Positions 34,958-46,718 of a stretch of DNA of 64,000 nt are shown here, piece by piece. The notes under the pieces were generated by a model that was not told where the DNA came from, searched no databases, and saw only the letters and a program-made list of their open reading frames with translations. The position numbers were made by a program, and so were the translations under genes. The stretch is from NCBI GenBank assembly GCA_019916065.1, contig CM034241.1, positions 24,899,340-24,963,339 of the forward strand, written 5' to 3'. Numbering within the stretch: position 1 is the first letter of the stretch; each line of letters starts with the position of its first letter. The DNA comes from Vitellaria paradoxa. Lineage: Eukaryota; Streptophyta; Magnoliopsida; Ericales; Sapotaceae.

Positions 34958-35924
34958 TTGAATGGATTTGCCATGTTTCTGCACATTAAATGTCTTAACA
35001 ACCTTAGTGACATAGCAATGAATGATATGCTGAATTCATATAAGGAGTCTCTTCTAGAAAATGCATTGATCCCAGATTCTTATTATCATGCAAGGAAGAC
35101 TATTCGGGATTTAGGCCTTGATTATGTAAAAATACATACTTGCAACAATGATTACATTTTGCATTGGAGAGAGCATGAACATGCACAATCATGTCTTGTA
35201 TGTGGGCTCTCTCGCTGGAAAGATGAGAACAAGTGTAATAAAATTCCCTACAAGGTTTTACATCATTTTCCCTTAAAACCAAGACTAAAATGGTTGTTTT
35301 TGTCAAACGATGTTGCCAATGAAATGAGATGGTGTAAGGAGAAATGGGTGGATGATGGTAAAATGGGACATCCTGTAGACTTGATGACTTGGAAATCAAT
35401 TGATGAGCAGCAGAAGTTAGTTGCTACAAATCCAAAAAATGTAAGGTTAGGTCTAGCAAGTGACAGGTTCAATCCTTATGGTAATATGAGCACGTCATAT
35501 AGTATATGGTTGGTGGTTTTAGTTCCATATAATTTGCCATCTTGATTATACATGAAGCTTCCTTACTTCATGATGACACTTCTTATTCTGGGACCTAAGT
35601 CACCTGAAAATGACATTAATGTATATTTGCAGCCATTGATAGAAGAGTTAAAAGAGTTATGGGAGGATGAAATAAACTTATTTGATGCATACACACAAAA
35701 AAATTTCAAGTTACATGCTACAATTTTATGGATAATTAATGATTTTCAAGCATATGGCAACTTATCAAGATGGTCGAGCGATGTTAGTTTGCCCTTGCTA
35801 TCAGAAACATGCTCTTTGCGGAACAAGTTATGTTATAGACCATCGCTGTTTCTTGCTCATAAATCATGTTTGGCGGAGAATGAGAGGGAACTTAAGAGTA
35901 TAAATCATTTATGGGATCAATGTT
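34958..35924 (+). pseudogene. CACTA TNP2 transposase fragment, second copy
   Basis: Plus-strand TNP2 blocks are FLHIKCLNNLSDIAMNDML, DSYYHARKTIRDLGLDYVKI, CLVCGLSRWKD, NVRLGLASDRFNPYGNMSTS, INVYLQPLIEELKELWEDEI and INDFQAYGNLSRWS. The frame is continuous except for a TGA at 35543-35545, where Trp is expected in the PPWLCMK block. The start is lost at the copia A LTR boundary and the end is lost at about 35924, where the LTR of element F begins. It differs clearly from the copy at 2.4-5.8 kb and lies on the other strand, so it is a separate insertion. Confidence 0.85.
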
Positions 35925-36500
35925 ACGGATATAGGGAACATAACAGCTTAAATTAGTTATGCTATTACGCCTGGCTAGAGAAACATAAAGGGAATATGAA
36001 GAAGAATAAAAAAAAGGATAAATCGAATCACAAGATGAGGATAAACATTATCACCACCTCAAAACATGAAATAGGGTTAATTAATCACTTTAGGGATATA
36101 GAAACACCACCCTAAAGATATAGAATTAAACAAAAGCTTACCATTGTTAGAAATCCGCCAAGAGACACAGAACTTGATAAAAGAACCATAAAGGTCTAAT
36201 TGATTGATAATCTCCAAAATCTGCCATACATACTAACTTTAAGAGTTACTTATAATTGGAACAACCCTCTAAGAGGGGAAAAGGCATAATACAACATTTA
36301 AAAAGAAAATTACAACTTTCAAAACATAAAACATTAAGTATGGAGATAATGAATAAATTCAATGCATCTTATTTAACCAAGTAGCTTGTTGAGTAAGTGA
36401 ACCAAAGGGTGGGCTAGTCACATACGAATTCTTGGTAGCTTGGACCATTAAACCGAATGGGGCTAATTATTCACTCTCATGGGCCTTGTCAAGTGCATCA
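35925..36500 (-). repeat. 3' LTR of element F, outer end truncated
   Basis: It matches the 5' LTR from about 45955 onward (ATATAGGGAACATAA, GGAGAAACAT-type words, GTCAAGTGCATCA end). The first 110 bp of the 5' LTR are missing, and the copy runs directly into TNP2 sequence. The PPT on the element strand is AATTAGGGGGAGAA, adjoining 36501. Confidence 0.8.
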
Positions 36501-36535
36501 TTCTCCCCCTAATTGAAAAAGGTTCGTCCTCGAGT

Positions 36536-38914
36536 CTATTGGTTCATCATTTTGATATAGAGATAGATCTGATACATTGAGAGTTGCTGAAACTTCATAA
36601 TCACCAGGAAGCTCCACTTTGTAGGCATTATCATTGATCTTCTGAACACTTCTAAATGGACCATTAGCTTGAGATTGAAGTTTAGCTGACCTTCTGTTTG
36701 AAAATCTTTTTCATTATCATTGATCTTCTGAACAATTCTAAATGGACCATTAGCTTGAGGTGGAAGTTTAGCATAGCTTCTGTTCGGAAATCTTTCTTTC
36801 CGTAAATGAATCCACACCAGATCACTTTCATTGAACACAACTTTCTTTCTATGCTTATCAGCCTACCTTTTGTATCTTTCGGTTTGCTTTAACATCCTGC
36901 TTCTCATTTGCTTATGAATTTTCTTAATGAACTTAGCCCTTGCATCCACTTCTCCATTAAAACGATTATCAATATGAAATGGATATAAGTCCAAGGGGCC
37001 AATCGGATTCAGCCTATAAACAACTTCAAATGGGGAATAACTAGTAGTTTGACTTATGGAGCAATTGTAAGCAAACTCAGCATGTGGCAACAAATTCTCC
37101 CACTCTCTAATATTCTTTTTCTCCAAACTTCTAATCGTAGCTCCCAAAGACCTCTTAACAACTTTAGTTTGTCCATTCATTTGTGGATGATGAGATAAAC
37201 TAAATTGAAGCTTAGTTCCCAACTTTTTCTAAAGAGTTCACCAAAAATGACTCAAAATTTTTGAATCCCGATCAAAAATGATGATTTTAGGAATGCCATG
37301 AAGCTTAACAATTTCTTTGAAATTAAGATCAACAATATAAGTAGCATTTGAAGTTTTGTTGCATGGAATGATTGAGCCATTTCAGAAAATCTGTCTACTA
37401 TCACCATAATTGAATCTTTACCTCTTTAAGTTCTTGGCAGCCCCACATTGAAATCTATACTCACATCTTCCCAATGTGTTGCTGGAATTGGAAAGGGAGT
37501 ATATAATTCAGCATTGCTCCTATGCAGTTTTGCTCCTTAACAAGTAGCACATCTCTTCCTAATCTTCTCAACATCTTGCACAAGCTTAGGCCAATAAAAG
37601 TTTTCTTGCACCATGCTTAATGTTTTATCTTAACCAAAGTGTCCAGTAAGCCCTCCACCATGGGCTTCATGAATTATGGCTTTTCTAAAAGAACAATTTG
37701 GAACACAAAGTTGCTTTCCCCTTGAGAAAAAAAAAAAAAAAAAAAAACATATCAGAAATAAAGAATTGGTTCTTTGGTCCACTTGAACAAGCTTTCCAAA
37801 GATTTCCATAATCTAAATCATCCTCATAAAGGGTTTTTAACAATCTTAAAACCAACCACCATAGATTGCATAGCATTCAGCAAGACATGTATTCTACTTA
37901 ATGCATAAGCTACCTTGTTTAATTTTCTTGATTTATGTTTGAGAACAAATTGAAAAGATTGAAGGAATTCTACCCATTTTGCATTGTGTGCATTCAGCTT
38001 GTGTCGTGTACTCAAGTATTTTAATGCCTTATGATCTAAAAAGAGCACAAACTCTTAGGTCACAAGTAGTGTCTCGAAAAATTAAGAGATTGGATGATTG
38101 CATAGAACTCTTTGTTATAAGCTAAGTACTTACTCTTTACTTCATTTAGCTTTTCACTAAAGAAAGCAATAGGTCTTCCTTCTTGGCTAAGTATAGCACC
38201 AATCCCCACATTAGATGCATCACAATCTACTTCAAACAATTTGTTGAAATTTGGAAGTGCTAGGACTGTGGGCTGTGGTTATCTTCTTTTTGATCAATTC
38301 AAAACTTTCTCCCTTGAGGTATTCAGTGATAGGAGTTACTAGTGTGCTGAAATGCTTTATGAATCTTCCATAGAAAAAGATCATCATATAGAAGCTTCGC
38401 ATGTCATGAATGGTTTTAGGAACTTGCCAACTTTTTATTGCTTCCACCTTGCTAGGATCCATTTTGATTCCTACACTAGACACAGCATAACCTAAGAAAA
38501 CAAGGTCATCTGTAATGAAATGAAATTTTTGTAAGTTAGCAAAAAGTCTTTTCTCCCTCAAGGTTTGAAAAACACTTTGTAGATGCTCTAGATAGTCTTT
38601 CAAAGATTAACTGTAAACAAGAATGTCATCGAAATATGCAACCACAAACTTTCCTAAGAAAGGTGCAAGAGCATGTGTCATGAGCCTCATAAAAGTATTT
38701 AGTGCATTTGAAAGCCTGAATGGCATCATAAGCCATTCATAGAGTCATTTTTCAGTTTTGAATGTTGTTTTCCATTCATCTTTTTCTTTCATTCTAATTT
38801 GATGATAACCACTTCAGAGATTAATCTTAGAGAACACTTTTATCACTATGGAGTTGATCAAGCAAGTCATCTAATCTTGGAATCAAGAACCACTACTTGA
38901 TAGTGATCTTTTTA
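36536..38914 (-). pseudogene. Element F pol: RT (C-part), RNase H, integrase, degenerate
   Basis: From high coordinates: YFDDILVY at about 38620-38650 (RT catalytic Asp pair kept), then the RT thumb EHLQSVFQTLREKRLFANLQ and FLGYAVSS. RNase H has LDHKALKYLSTRHKLNAHNA and NKVAYALSR at 37824-38048. Integrase has SIDFNVGLPRT near 37445 (first Asp) and FDRDSK near 37260 (second Asp). At 36863-37222 it reads HHPQMNGQTKVVKRSLG, where the catalytic Glu is Lys. The C-terminal block DLVWIHLRKERFPNRSYAKL...GPFRIVQKINDN, typical of CRM/Reina elements, is at 36660-36838. Many frame changes and a T/A run at about 37723-37746 confirm decay. Confidence 0.85.
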
Positions 38915-38919
38915 ATGGC

Positions 38920-39729
38920 TGAAAATACCTAATTTGCTGATAAAGATCTCAAACAATCAACCACACTCATAGTAAAATGGAAGGTGAGATAAATAAAATG
39001 AGGAAACCCATAAAGGGAAAACTCAAATAAAACTTTCACTAAAATAAACATTGGTTACAAACTCAAACTCTCGATAGATTGACTTCTCTACTCTATACTC
39101 TGTTGATGTTTGTTCGAATCCTCAATTTACCAACTCCTTTAGCAAAAGCCCTTCGACTCCTCGAAGGCACGATACTGACTCCTCAGTAGTTTTGCTGAAT
39201 CCACAATGTGCTAAATCCTCAGCATTCACAAACCTCAAACCTGAACTCCTTCGAATTGAACACGAAACATGTTGGTTAAGTAATGGAGAGAATAATTGAA
39301 CTTTCAGGCTTCCAATCTCATGTGTATTCTCTCTATATCTCTAACCCTGGTGACGTCCAGAAGATATATATAGACAAACTGGGGCGGCTAGGATTCAAAA
39401 GAAGACAAAATAGGTTGAATGTAGTACCTCGCTAGAAGGGCACACCCGCAGTCTTCCTGTGGCCTTCCTGCGAATCAGAGTGGTCTTCCCACACGGCCAT
39501 CTCTTCATGTTGTGCTCTCGGGATTTTCCTGTGCCAAACCGTGGGCTTCCTACATAAATCAGTTCTGGCACTTCTTTGACTTCTTTAGGACTTCTAGCCA
39601 TTATGGAAAATTATTTTTTCTGAGCCTTTTAAAGTTCTACATGACTTAAGACTCTAGTGTCTTAGCCTACACTAAGTCTAAAGTTACAAAACCTTTCCTT
39701 TGCTAATTTACAATGTTTTAGACTTAACA
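38920..39729 (-). repeat. 3' LTR of copia B
   Basis: In plus coordinates it starts TGAAAATACC and ends GACTTAACA. It has only two copies of the CTTCC(C/T)G-type 11-bp unit near 39465, where the 5' LTR has four. Confidence 0.92.
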
Positions 39730-41000
39730 ATCTCCCCCTTTGGCAATTCCATGTCAAAACTTAAAAACATAATATTACAAGAAAGCTCATCCTAGATTAA
39801 AGCCTCAGTAATCTTTCCATTTATCAACAAGTGCCAACTAATAACCTGTTTTCTGCACACTTAAACAAAACAATCAAGACATCATGTGGAATAAATAAAT
39901 AATTAAAAAATTAAATAAAACATTAACAAAAAAATGATACAAAATATTGTCCCCTTTAATTATCACAAAATTAATTGTTCCCCCCCTCGATTAACTAACT
40001 TCTTTTCAAAAATTCTCCCAACTATTCTGCCCCCTTTTGACATGAATTGTCAAAAAAAAAAAAAAAATAAGGTACAATGAGTAATCTTGATCAAATCATT
40101 CCAAGTTCTATTTTTCCAAACACAAAACTAAACACAGTTTCAAAATTTTGACCATACATAAATAGTAATAAATAAGAATTAAAAGAATCACCCTACTATT
40201 TATGTCATGAATTGTTCACACATGTCATACCAATAGTCAAATGAGCTTGTGCAGTGTGTGAAATTAAGTTTAAGTGCAACATGATTAATACTCTTCACAT
40301 GCTCGCATGAATTTTAAAATTACTTTTTTTGGATTGAATTGAATTGATTAAGATATGCAGTGTTAGCTTTTCGACTAGTTTCTCCTCAATTCATTTTTTT
40401 CAACTAAACACCAAGATATGTATCTATTGAATTGACATCCACCAATTTTTTTTTTTTTATTTTTACTTGGCAGCTTTTACACACTTATGGGTAGGTAGCC
40501 TTCTTCCTATATCGTCAAACCCAGAGGGTGGTTATTTTAATAACCAGCACGTCAACAGGCTAGCTGTACTCTATCCCATTGGTAGCCTTTTCCAGGTGAT
40601 TTTTTTTTTTTTTATAAGAACTCAAGAGTAACCAATGGTCCAAAAAGGAGAATTTATTAAACCAATTGAGTGGTGAAAAAGTATTTCTTATGATGTACTA
40701 AACTTCATGCAATTACAATGGCACACCACTACCATGACAAGGAACAACAAAACATAGGATTCTGGTTCATCAAGTAATTCAATTTTATGACCACTATGTA
40801 TATCAACAATTTTAATCCTGTGATTTTGAAATGTGTATAAGGTAATAGAACATGCAAGAATATCACAAAGAATAACATTGCACCTAAAAAATATTTTAAT
40901 TATCTTAAAAAAATTAAAAGGTATCTAATCTAGAAGATTTCATAGAACTAGCTAAGAATATAACAATGAAGCAAAGCCTAGTTCCTGAAGAAAATTGCCT
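39730..41000 (-). other. Non-coding 3' part of copia B
   Basis: Where pol would be, only AT-rich sequence is present, with A-runs near 40051 and T-runs near 40448 and 40595. A more complex block at about 40455-40600 (AACCAGCACGTCAACAGGCT, CTATCCCATTGGTAGCC) stands out and may be a conserved family segment. No RT or integrase remnants were recognised. Confidence 0.6.
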
Positions 41001-42981
41001 CTAAATATCAAAGCTCACACCTTCAACACTCTTAGGGGTGTGAGTGTCATATAGATCACTCTTCCTAACCCAAACAATTCTCATTTTTGGAAAAACATTT
41101 TGAGTCTTAGGATTGTTGGGTTTTGGACCAATGGGTTTTGAAGAAATTTTCTTTATGTTTTTCCTCACTTGCCAAGTCATGTAAGGTCTAGAATCAAGAA
41201 ATGACTTTTGAAACCTTAATGAATTAAACCTATTTAACACTTGAAAATTAGATCTCAAAGAATTCTTAGTGTCAACATAGGATTGGGGAAGCCTATATAA
41301 TTTGTGACAATGTGGTCTTATATGACTTGGTATACCACATTGAAAACATATAGGAACAAACTTAGGTTACAAGTTAAGGGGCGTACCTTTAGATTTCTGA
41401 TAATTTTGTATAGGCTATTTACCTTTCAAGTGGTTGAATAGTTAAGCAGGTGATCTCCCATCCTTGAATGTAGCAGACTTTGGAGGCTAGATCTTGATTA
41501 TCTTGATCTTTTGACTACTTGTAGATCCATCTACTAAGGTCTTCTTCTCTCCAGTATATCCAAGTCCACTTTTATCTTTTGGACTTCTTTGAATTGCTAG
41601 TATGTCATCTAGTTTGGAGGAAGCTGAATTCATCTTGGACTGCATGGATTGCATCTTATCATGTGCCTCTTTCATATCTTTTTCTTTTTGTTCCAACTTC
41701 GTCTTAAGTGCAGCTATCATCTCCTCTTGAGAGTTTTTGCTTGCTTCAAGTGCTTCAAACTTAGTTTGTAGTTCACTGTCAACTCTTCATTTTGCTTGTG
41801 AAGCTTTTGACAGTCTTGGTATAGCTGTTCATACGCATCTTCAACATCTACTTTTTCATCTGAATTTTCTTCAACTTCATTTTCGAAGGACTCTTCTTCC
41901 TTATGCGTAGAGGAGGATGACTCTACTAAATTTGAGGGGGCACTTGCTCTAACCATGAATGCAGTGTAATTCTCTGGAAAATCTTCTGAAGATGAGGAGG
42001 TTCTTGACTGATCATCTGAATCATCAAAGGTTGCATTGAGAACCTTCTTCTTGCTCTTCTTATCTCCACAGTCTTGAGCTATGTGACCATAACCCTGGCA
42101 CTCGTAACACTTCACGCCCTTGGACTTGTTCTCTTTCTTCTTCTTTTCTGAAGATTTCTCTACTTTGTCTTTCTCATTTTTCTTCGTGTTTCCTTGCTTG
42201 CTATTTTTCTTTTTGAAGAATTTTCTAATTTTCTTATCATAAACAGCAATTTCTTCAGGAGAGGGGATTGACTCATCATTACTTGAAGAGGACACATCTT
42301 CCTTAACAAATTTTAGCACAATACCCTTCATCTTCTTGGGTTTTATCATATTGGCCTCATACGTCTGTAGAGAGCCAACCAAGTCTTCTACCCTCATTGT
42401 ATCCACATCCCTAGCCTCCTCAATGGCTGTAACTTTTGGTTGAAAAGACATCGGTAGGGAGCGAAGAATCTTACTTACAATCTTTCGGATTGGAATTTGT
42501 TCTCCAAGGTTGAAGCTGGTGTTGACAATATTGCTTAACTGCATATAAAAACTGTCAAAAGATTCATCTTAGACATCTTCAAGCTCTCAAACTCCAAGGT
42601 TATTTTCTGTAGCTTGGACTTCTTAACAGTGGAATTCCCTTTGTGAGTTAATTCGAGAATTTTTCAAGCCTCCTTAGCAATCTCACAGCTTGAAATTCTT
42701 CTAAACTCATTGGCAAAGATTGCACAGAAAATAGAACTCAGGGCTTTGTAGTTCCATTCTGCCTTTTCCTGCTCTGCCCTGGTCCACATATCCATAGGTT
42801 TTTCTACTACTACGTTATCAATAGAATGAGTTGGTTTTACCCAACCTTTTTCTATGGATAGCCAAACATTGAGATTCAACGAGATCAAGTGCGCTCTCAT
42901 GTGAACCTTTCAATAGGCATAGTTGGTGCTATCAAACCACGGGGGTCTAGTACTTGAACCACCTTCTCTAGGAGGATCCAT
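41001..42981 (-). pseudogene. Copia B gag with two zinc knuckles, lightly broken
   Basis: From ATG 42981 the minus strand reads MDPPREGGSSTRPPWFDSTN, then TGA in place of Trp. The next ATG, at 42900, starts MRAHLISLNLNVWLSIEKGW. A TGA and frame changes lie at about 42570-42660. A long frame at 41717-42544 carries the UBN2-type core SLPMSFQPKVTAIEEARDVD, a Lys-rich tract and the knuckle CYECQGYGHIAQDC (C-x2-C-x4-H-x4-C). An acidic Ser-rich tail follows. A coiled-coil-like frame at 41487-41720 follows, then a second knuckle CFQCGIPSHIRPHC at about 41310-41365 and a C-terminal frame to 41001. It is closely related to gag of copia A but better preserved. Confidence 0.8.
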
Positions 42982-43023
42982 CAGCAACTAATAGGATCAC
43001 GTTTTATTCTAAAAAATGAACCC

Positions 43024-43035
43024 GCTCTGATACCA
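43024..43035 (-). promoter_or_regulatory. Primer-binding site, initiator tRNA-Met (copia B)
   Basis: On the minus strand TGGTATCAGAGC lies two bases from the LTR end at 43038. Confidence 0.9.
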
Positions 43036-43037
43036 AT

Positions 43038-43873
43038 TGAAAATACGTAATTTGCTGATAAAGATCTCAAAAATCAACCACACTCACAGTAAAATGAAAG
43101 GCGAGATAAATAAAACGAGGAAACCCATGAAGGGAAACCTCAAATAAAACTTTCACTGAAATAAATGTTGGTTACAAACTCAAACTTTCAATAGATCGAC
43201 TCCTCTACTCTATACTCTATTGATGTTTGCTCGAATCCTCAATTTACCAACTCCTTTAGCGAAAGCCCTTCAACTCCTCGAAGGCACGATACTGACTCTT
43301 CAGTAGCTTTGCTGAATCCACAGTGTACTGAATCCTCAGCATTCACAAACCTCAAACCCAAACTCCTTCGGATTGAACATGAAACATGTTGGCTAAGTAA
43401 TGGAGAGAATAATTGAACTTTTAGGCTTCCAATCTCATGTGTATTCTCTTTATATCTCTGACCTTGACGATGTCCAAAAGATATATGTAGACAAACTGGG
43501 GTGGCTCGGGTTCAAAAGAAGACAAAACAGGCTAAATGTAGTACCTTGCGGGAAGGGCTTACCCATAGTCTTCCCGTGAACTTCCCGTGGCCTTCCCGCG
43601 GCCTTCCCACGAATCAGAGCGGTCTTCCCACACGACCATCTCTTCATGTTATGCTCTCAGAATTTTCTTACGCCAAACCATGAGCTTCCTGCGTAAATTA
43701 GTCTTGGCATTTGTTTGACTTCTTTAGGACTTCTAGCTATTATGGAAACTTGTTTTTTCTGAGCCTTTTAAAGTTCTAAATGACTTAAGTGTCTTAGCTT
43801 ACACTAAGTCTAAAGTTACAAAATCTTTCCTTTGACAATGGATTTGCCAATTTACAATGTTTTAAACTTAACA
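43038..43873 (-). repeat. 5' LTR of copia B
   Basis: In plus coordinates it starts TGAAAATACG and ends AAACTTAACA, followed by the ATGGC duplication. A GC-rich array of CTTCCCG(T/C)G units at about 43572-43610 lies in U3. Confidence 0.92.
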
Positions 43874-43878
43874 ATGGC

Positions 43879-44849
43879 TCTACTATCAACACACATATGC
43901 CGTGAACCATCCTTGTTTGAGATAAGAAAAGCAAGAAAGACATAAGAACTCATGCTTTCTCAAATCAAGCCCTTAGCTATCAAATCATCCACTTGCCTTC
44001 ATAATTCAGCTAATTAGTTTGGATTCATTTGATAGGCTGCTTTATTAGGTAGAGTTGCACCTAGAATAAGATCAATACAATGTTGAATATTCCTCATTGG
44101 TGGTAGACCAATAGGAATTTCTTCAGGTAAAACATCCTTAAACTCCTCCATCAAAGGCAATAAAGACTCATGCTATGGTGTTTGTTGAGCTATTGCAACA
44201 TCCATTACCAAAAGAACATAAATTTCAACTTGTTCATTCAAAGCATTTTCTAGTTGTGAACGTGTTAGAAAAGAATTACTAACCATATTAGGACTCTTCA
44301 TTTCAGGCTTCAAAGGAGCTAAGGTAATTTGAGCACCATCTTTGACAAAGGAATATGTATTTTTAAACCCATCATGTGACACCTTAAGATCATATTGCTA
44401 AGGTTTTCTAAGTAGTATATGGCACGTATCCATTGGCACAACATCACATCAGATTTCATCCTTATAATTCTTACTAATTAAGAAGGAAACCAAACATTTC
44501 TTTATAATCTTTAATCCATTGCTCTTTTGGAACCATTGAATCTTGTAAGGTTAAAGGTGAGGCTCAGTTTTTAAATTCAGCTTAGTCACTTTCTCTTCAG
44601 CCACCACATTTGTACAGCTCCCACAATCTATGATCATATTACAAACCTTCCCAAGGCTAGTGCACCAATTTTGAAAGTTGTTGGCTCGCAGCCATTAATC
44701 ATCATCCCCTTGAATCACATTAAGGTTCCTTCAAATTACCAAGGTTTCTTCTTCATTAGCTTGTTCAGTGATTTCTTCCATCTTCCCTTCTTTTCGGTTT
44801 GTTTCCTTATCTTCTTCAATAGCATCTTCAGTAATGGTTACTACTTTTT
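43879..44849 (-). pseudogene. Element F protease and N-terminal RT, degenerate
   Basis: A protease-like block near 44605-44640 reads MIIDCGSCTNVVAEEKVTKL (DCG in the active-site position). Then YKDEI and CDVVPMDTCHILL near 44415-44465, and SHDGFKNTYSF at 44340-44382. RT begins with VDDLIAKGLI, SYVFLAFLISNKDGSRHMCV and ends at DSRAI at the copia B insertion. Stops and frame changes are frequent. Confidence 0.75.
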
Positions 44850-45798
44850 GATTTGGACATTTTGAAGGTATGTAACCATAGCCTTGGCACTTGAAACATC
44901 TTCAGGTAGTAGAGGAACTACTTGGTGTCTTTTGGCCCATTCTTCTTTCTCCATTCACTTCAATATTGCTGGCAATTGCTCCTTTAGCAAATGGTTTGGT
45001 GAAGCTAGAGATAGCAATCCCCTGATTAGAAAAACTTGCTGTTGGAGTTGTTTTCAGGAATTTATTCATTCATTGTTCTTAAATGGAGATAGCAAGCCTT
45101 CTAACATCATTGAAAGTACAAAAGGGCTGCAACTTGATTGCATCAGCAAGCTCCCTTTTCAGTTGCCCTAAGAATCATATAATGGTTTGTTCTTCTAGTT
45201 CACTAATGTCACACCAAAGCATCAAATACTTTGTGAAATTATCTTATCTATAATTTTTAGAAAGAAATCTCGTCTTTTACTCTTGTTTCATTTTCTCCCA
45301 AGTACGAGTAGGCTTCCTACCTTCTCTATTCCTTTCCCTCCTCAAGTTTTCCAACCAAAGTGAAGCATAACCCTTCAATCTGATCGCTACTAATTTCACC
45401 TTCGTTTCCTTCGAATACTCCTTAAAATCAAATAATTTTTCAACAGTATACAACCAATCTAGAAACACATCACTTTGTAATTTGCCATCAAATTCTAGAA
45501 TGTCAACCTTTACGTCACTTTCACGTGCTTGTGGCTATTTTCTTGGAACATGATGATCCTCATTACTTAGATCTTCATCAAAGCCAAATGGATTTTGACC
45601 TTTTTCACTTCCATATGCTTCACATTGATTCCTTTTTTGTTGAGGGTTATTTTGTTGCCCTTGTGGGGGTAAAGCCATCCATTGAACAATTTGAATCAAA
45701 CGGTTTAGATGCTCCGTCATCTCGTCTTGTCTTCATTGGATTCCCATGATTTGAGCTTGTTCCATTGTAAGACCTTTTGGAATTCCTTCTTCAGCCAT
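44850..45798 (-). pseudogene. Element F gag, degenerate
   Basis: From ATG 45798 the minus strand reads MAEEGIPKGLTMEQAQIMGI, then a Gln-rich segment (GQQNNPQQKRNQ) and a Retrotrans_gag core FLDWLYTVEKLFDFKEYS, VAIRLKGYASLWLENLRRER at 45277-45468. The zinc knuckle near 44870-44905 reads CFKCQGYGYIPSKC, where the His is Tyr. A TGA/TAG and frame changes split the pieces. Gag of this group packages the element RNA; this copy is inactive. Confidence 0.75.
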
Positions 45799-45827
45799 AG
45801 CTAATACTCAATAAGCACAGAAACCTT

Positions 45828-45841
45828 GAGCTCTAATACCA
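45828..45841 (-). promoter_or_regulatory. Primer-binding site of element F (tRNA-Met type, one mismatch)
   Basis: On the minus strand TGGTATTAGAGCTC, differing by one C-to-T change from the canonical site, lies two bases from the LTR start at 45844. Confidence 0.75.
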
Positions 45842-45843
45842 AA

Positions 45844-46529
45844 TGACACCGATCTAGAAGGAGTTGAGAGGCAATTATAGATGCTCAGAAAGTAAAAGCA
45901 AAAATCAAGAATGCTATTACGGGTACTCAGAACATACGAGCATAAAATAGTTATGTTGTTATGAATATATAGGGAACATAAGAGCATAAATCAGTCATGC
46001 TGTTACGTTCTAGCTGGAGAAACATCAAGGGAAAATGAAGAAGAAAAAAAAGGATAAATCGAATCACAAGATGAGGATATAGATTGTCACCACCTCAAAA
46101 CATAAAATGGGGTTAATTCATCCCTCTTGGGATATAGAAACACCACTCTAAAGACACAAAATTAAGCAAAATCTCACCACTCTTAGAAATCTATGAAGAG
46201 ATACAGAGCTTGAGAAAAGAACCACAAAGGTCTAATTGATTGATTATCTCCAAAATTTGCCATACGTACTAACTTTAAAAGTTACTTGGAACAACCCCCC
46301 AAGAATGGGAAAAGGTAAAATACAACTTTCAAAAAGCAAATTACTACCTTTAAAATATCAAACATTAAGTATGGAGAAAGTGACCAGATTCAATGCATCT
46401 TATTTAACCAAGTAGTTTGTTGAGTAAGTGAACCTAATGGTGGGCTAGTTACATGCGAATTCTTGGGCTTGGACCATTAAATAGAATGGGGTTGATTCTT
46501 TGCTCTCATGGGCCTTGTCAAGTGCATCA
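45844..46529 (-). repeat. 5' LTR of element F
   Basis: In plus coordinates it begins TGACACCGATCTAG and ends GTCAAGTGCATCA. A short internal duplication (ACATACGAGCATAAA and ACATAAGAGCATAAA) lies near 45934-45984. Its inner part matches 35925-36500. Confidence 0.85.
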
Positions 46530-46713
46530 TTACAAAATAGACATGATCATATTAAATTCTCAATCTTACCAATCATGATTTGCTAAAAGAATTTTTGCTG
46601 TTTGTACATATATATAATATATCTATTTTGAATAAAATATATTTTTTATTTTTATGAATGATGATTTAAAAAAAAGTTATTTTTCAAAATGCATCAGATT
46701 CGCCAGATGTATG
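46530..46713. other. AT-rich spacer between elements F and D
   Basis: 184 bp of AT-rich sequence with TATATATAATATA runs and no recognised feature. It would be the original flank of the element D target site. Confidence 0.6.
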
Positions 46714-46718
46714 AATCT
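46714..46718. other. Target-site duplication of element D (left copy, AATCT)
   Basis: AATCT here and at 60554-60558 abut the two LTR ends exactly, showing a single integration event with no later rearrangement between the LTRs. Confidence 0.93.

Larger units (their letters stand above)
38920..43873 (-). mobile_element. SIRE-like copia element B, gag-only, nested in F
   Basis: The element is 4954 bp with flanking ATGGC duplications (38915-38919 and 43874-43878). LTRs are 810 bp (3', 38920-39729) and 836 bp (5', 43038-43873). The tRNA-Met PBS is at 43024-43035 and the PPT at about 39730-39745 (minus AAAGGGGGAGA). The only coding region is gag; protease, integrase, RT and RNase H are absent. 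It is inserted in RT of element F, between VDSRAI and the KKITIK segment. Confidence 0.93.
35925..46529 (-). mobile_element. CRM/Reina-like Ty3/gypsy element F, split by copia B
   Basis: Minus-strand order from high to low coordinates: 5' LTR 45844-46529, PBS 45828-45841, gag from 45798, protease near 44620, RT N-terminal part to 43879. Copia B interrupts at 38920-43873. The rest of RT, RNase H, integrase and C-terminal domain run to 36536, then the 3' LTR (35925-36500, missing about 110 bp at its outer end). All coding parts are decayed. Total without B is about 5.7 kb, a usual size for these chromoviruses. Confidence 0.85.
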
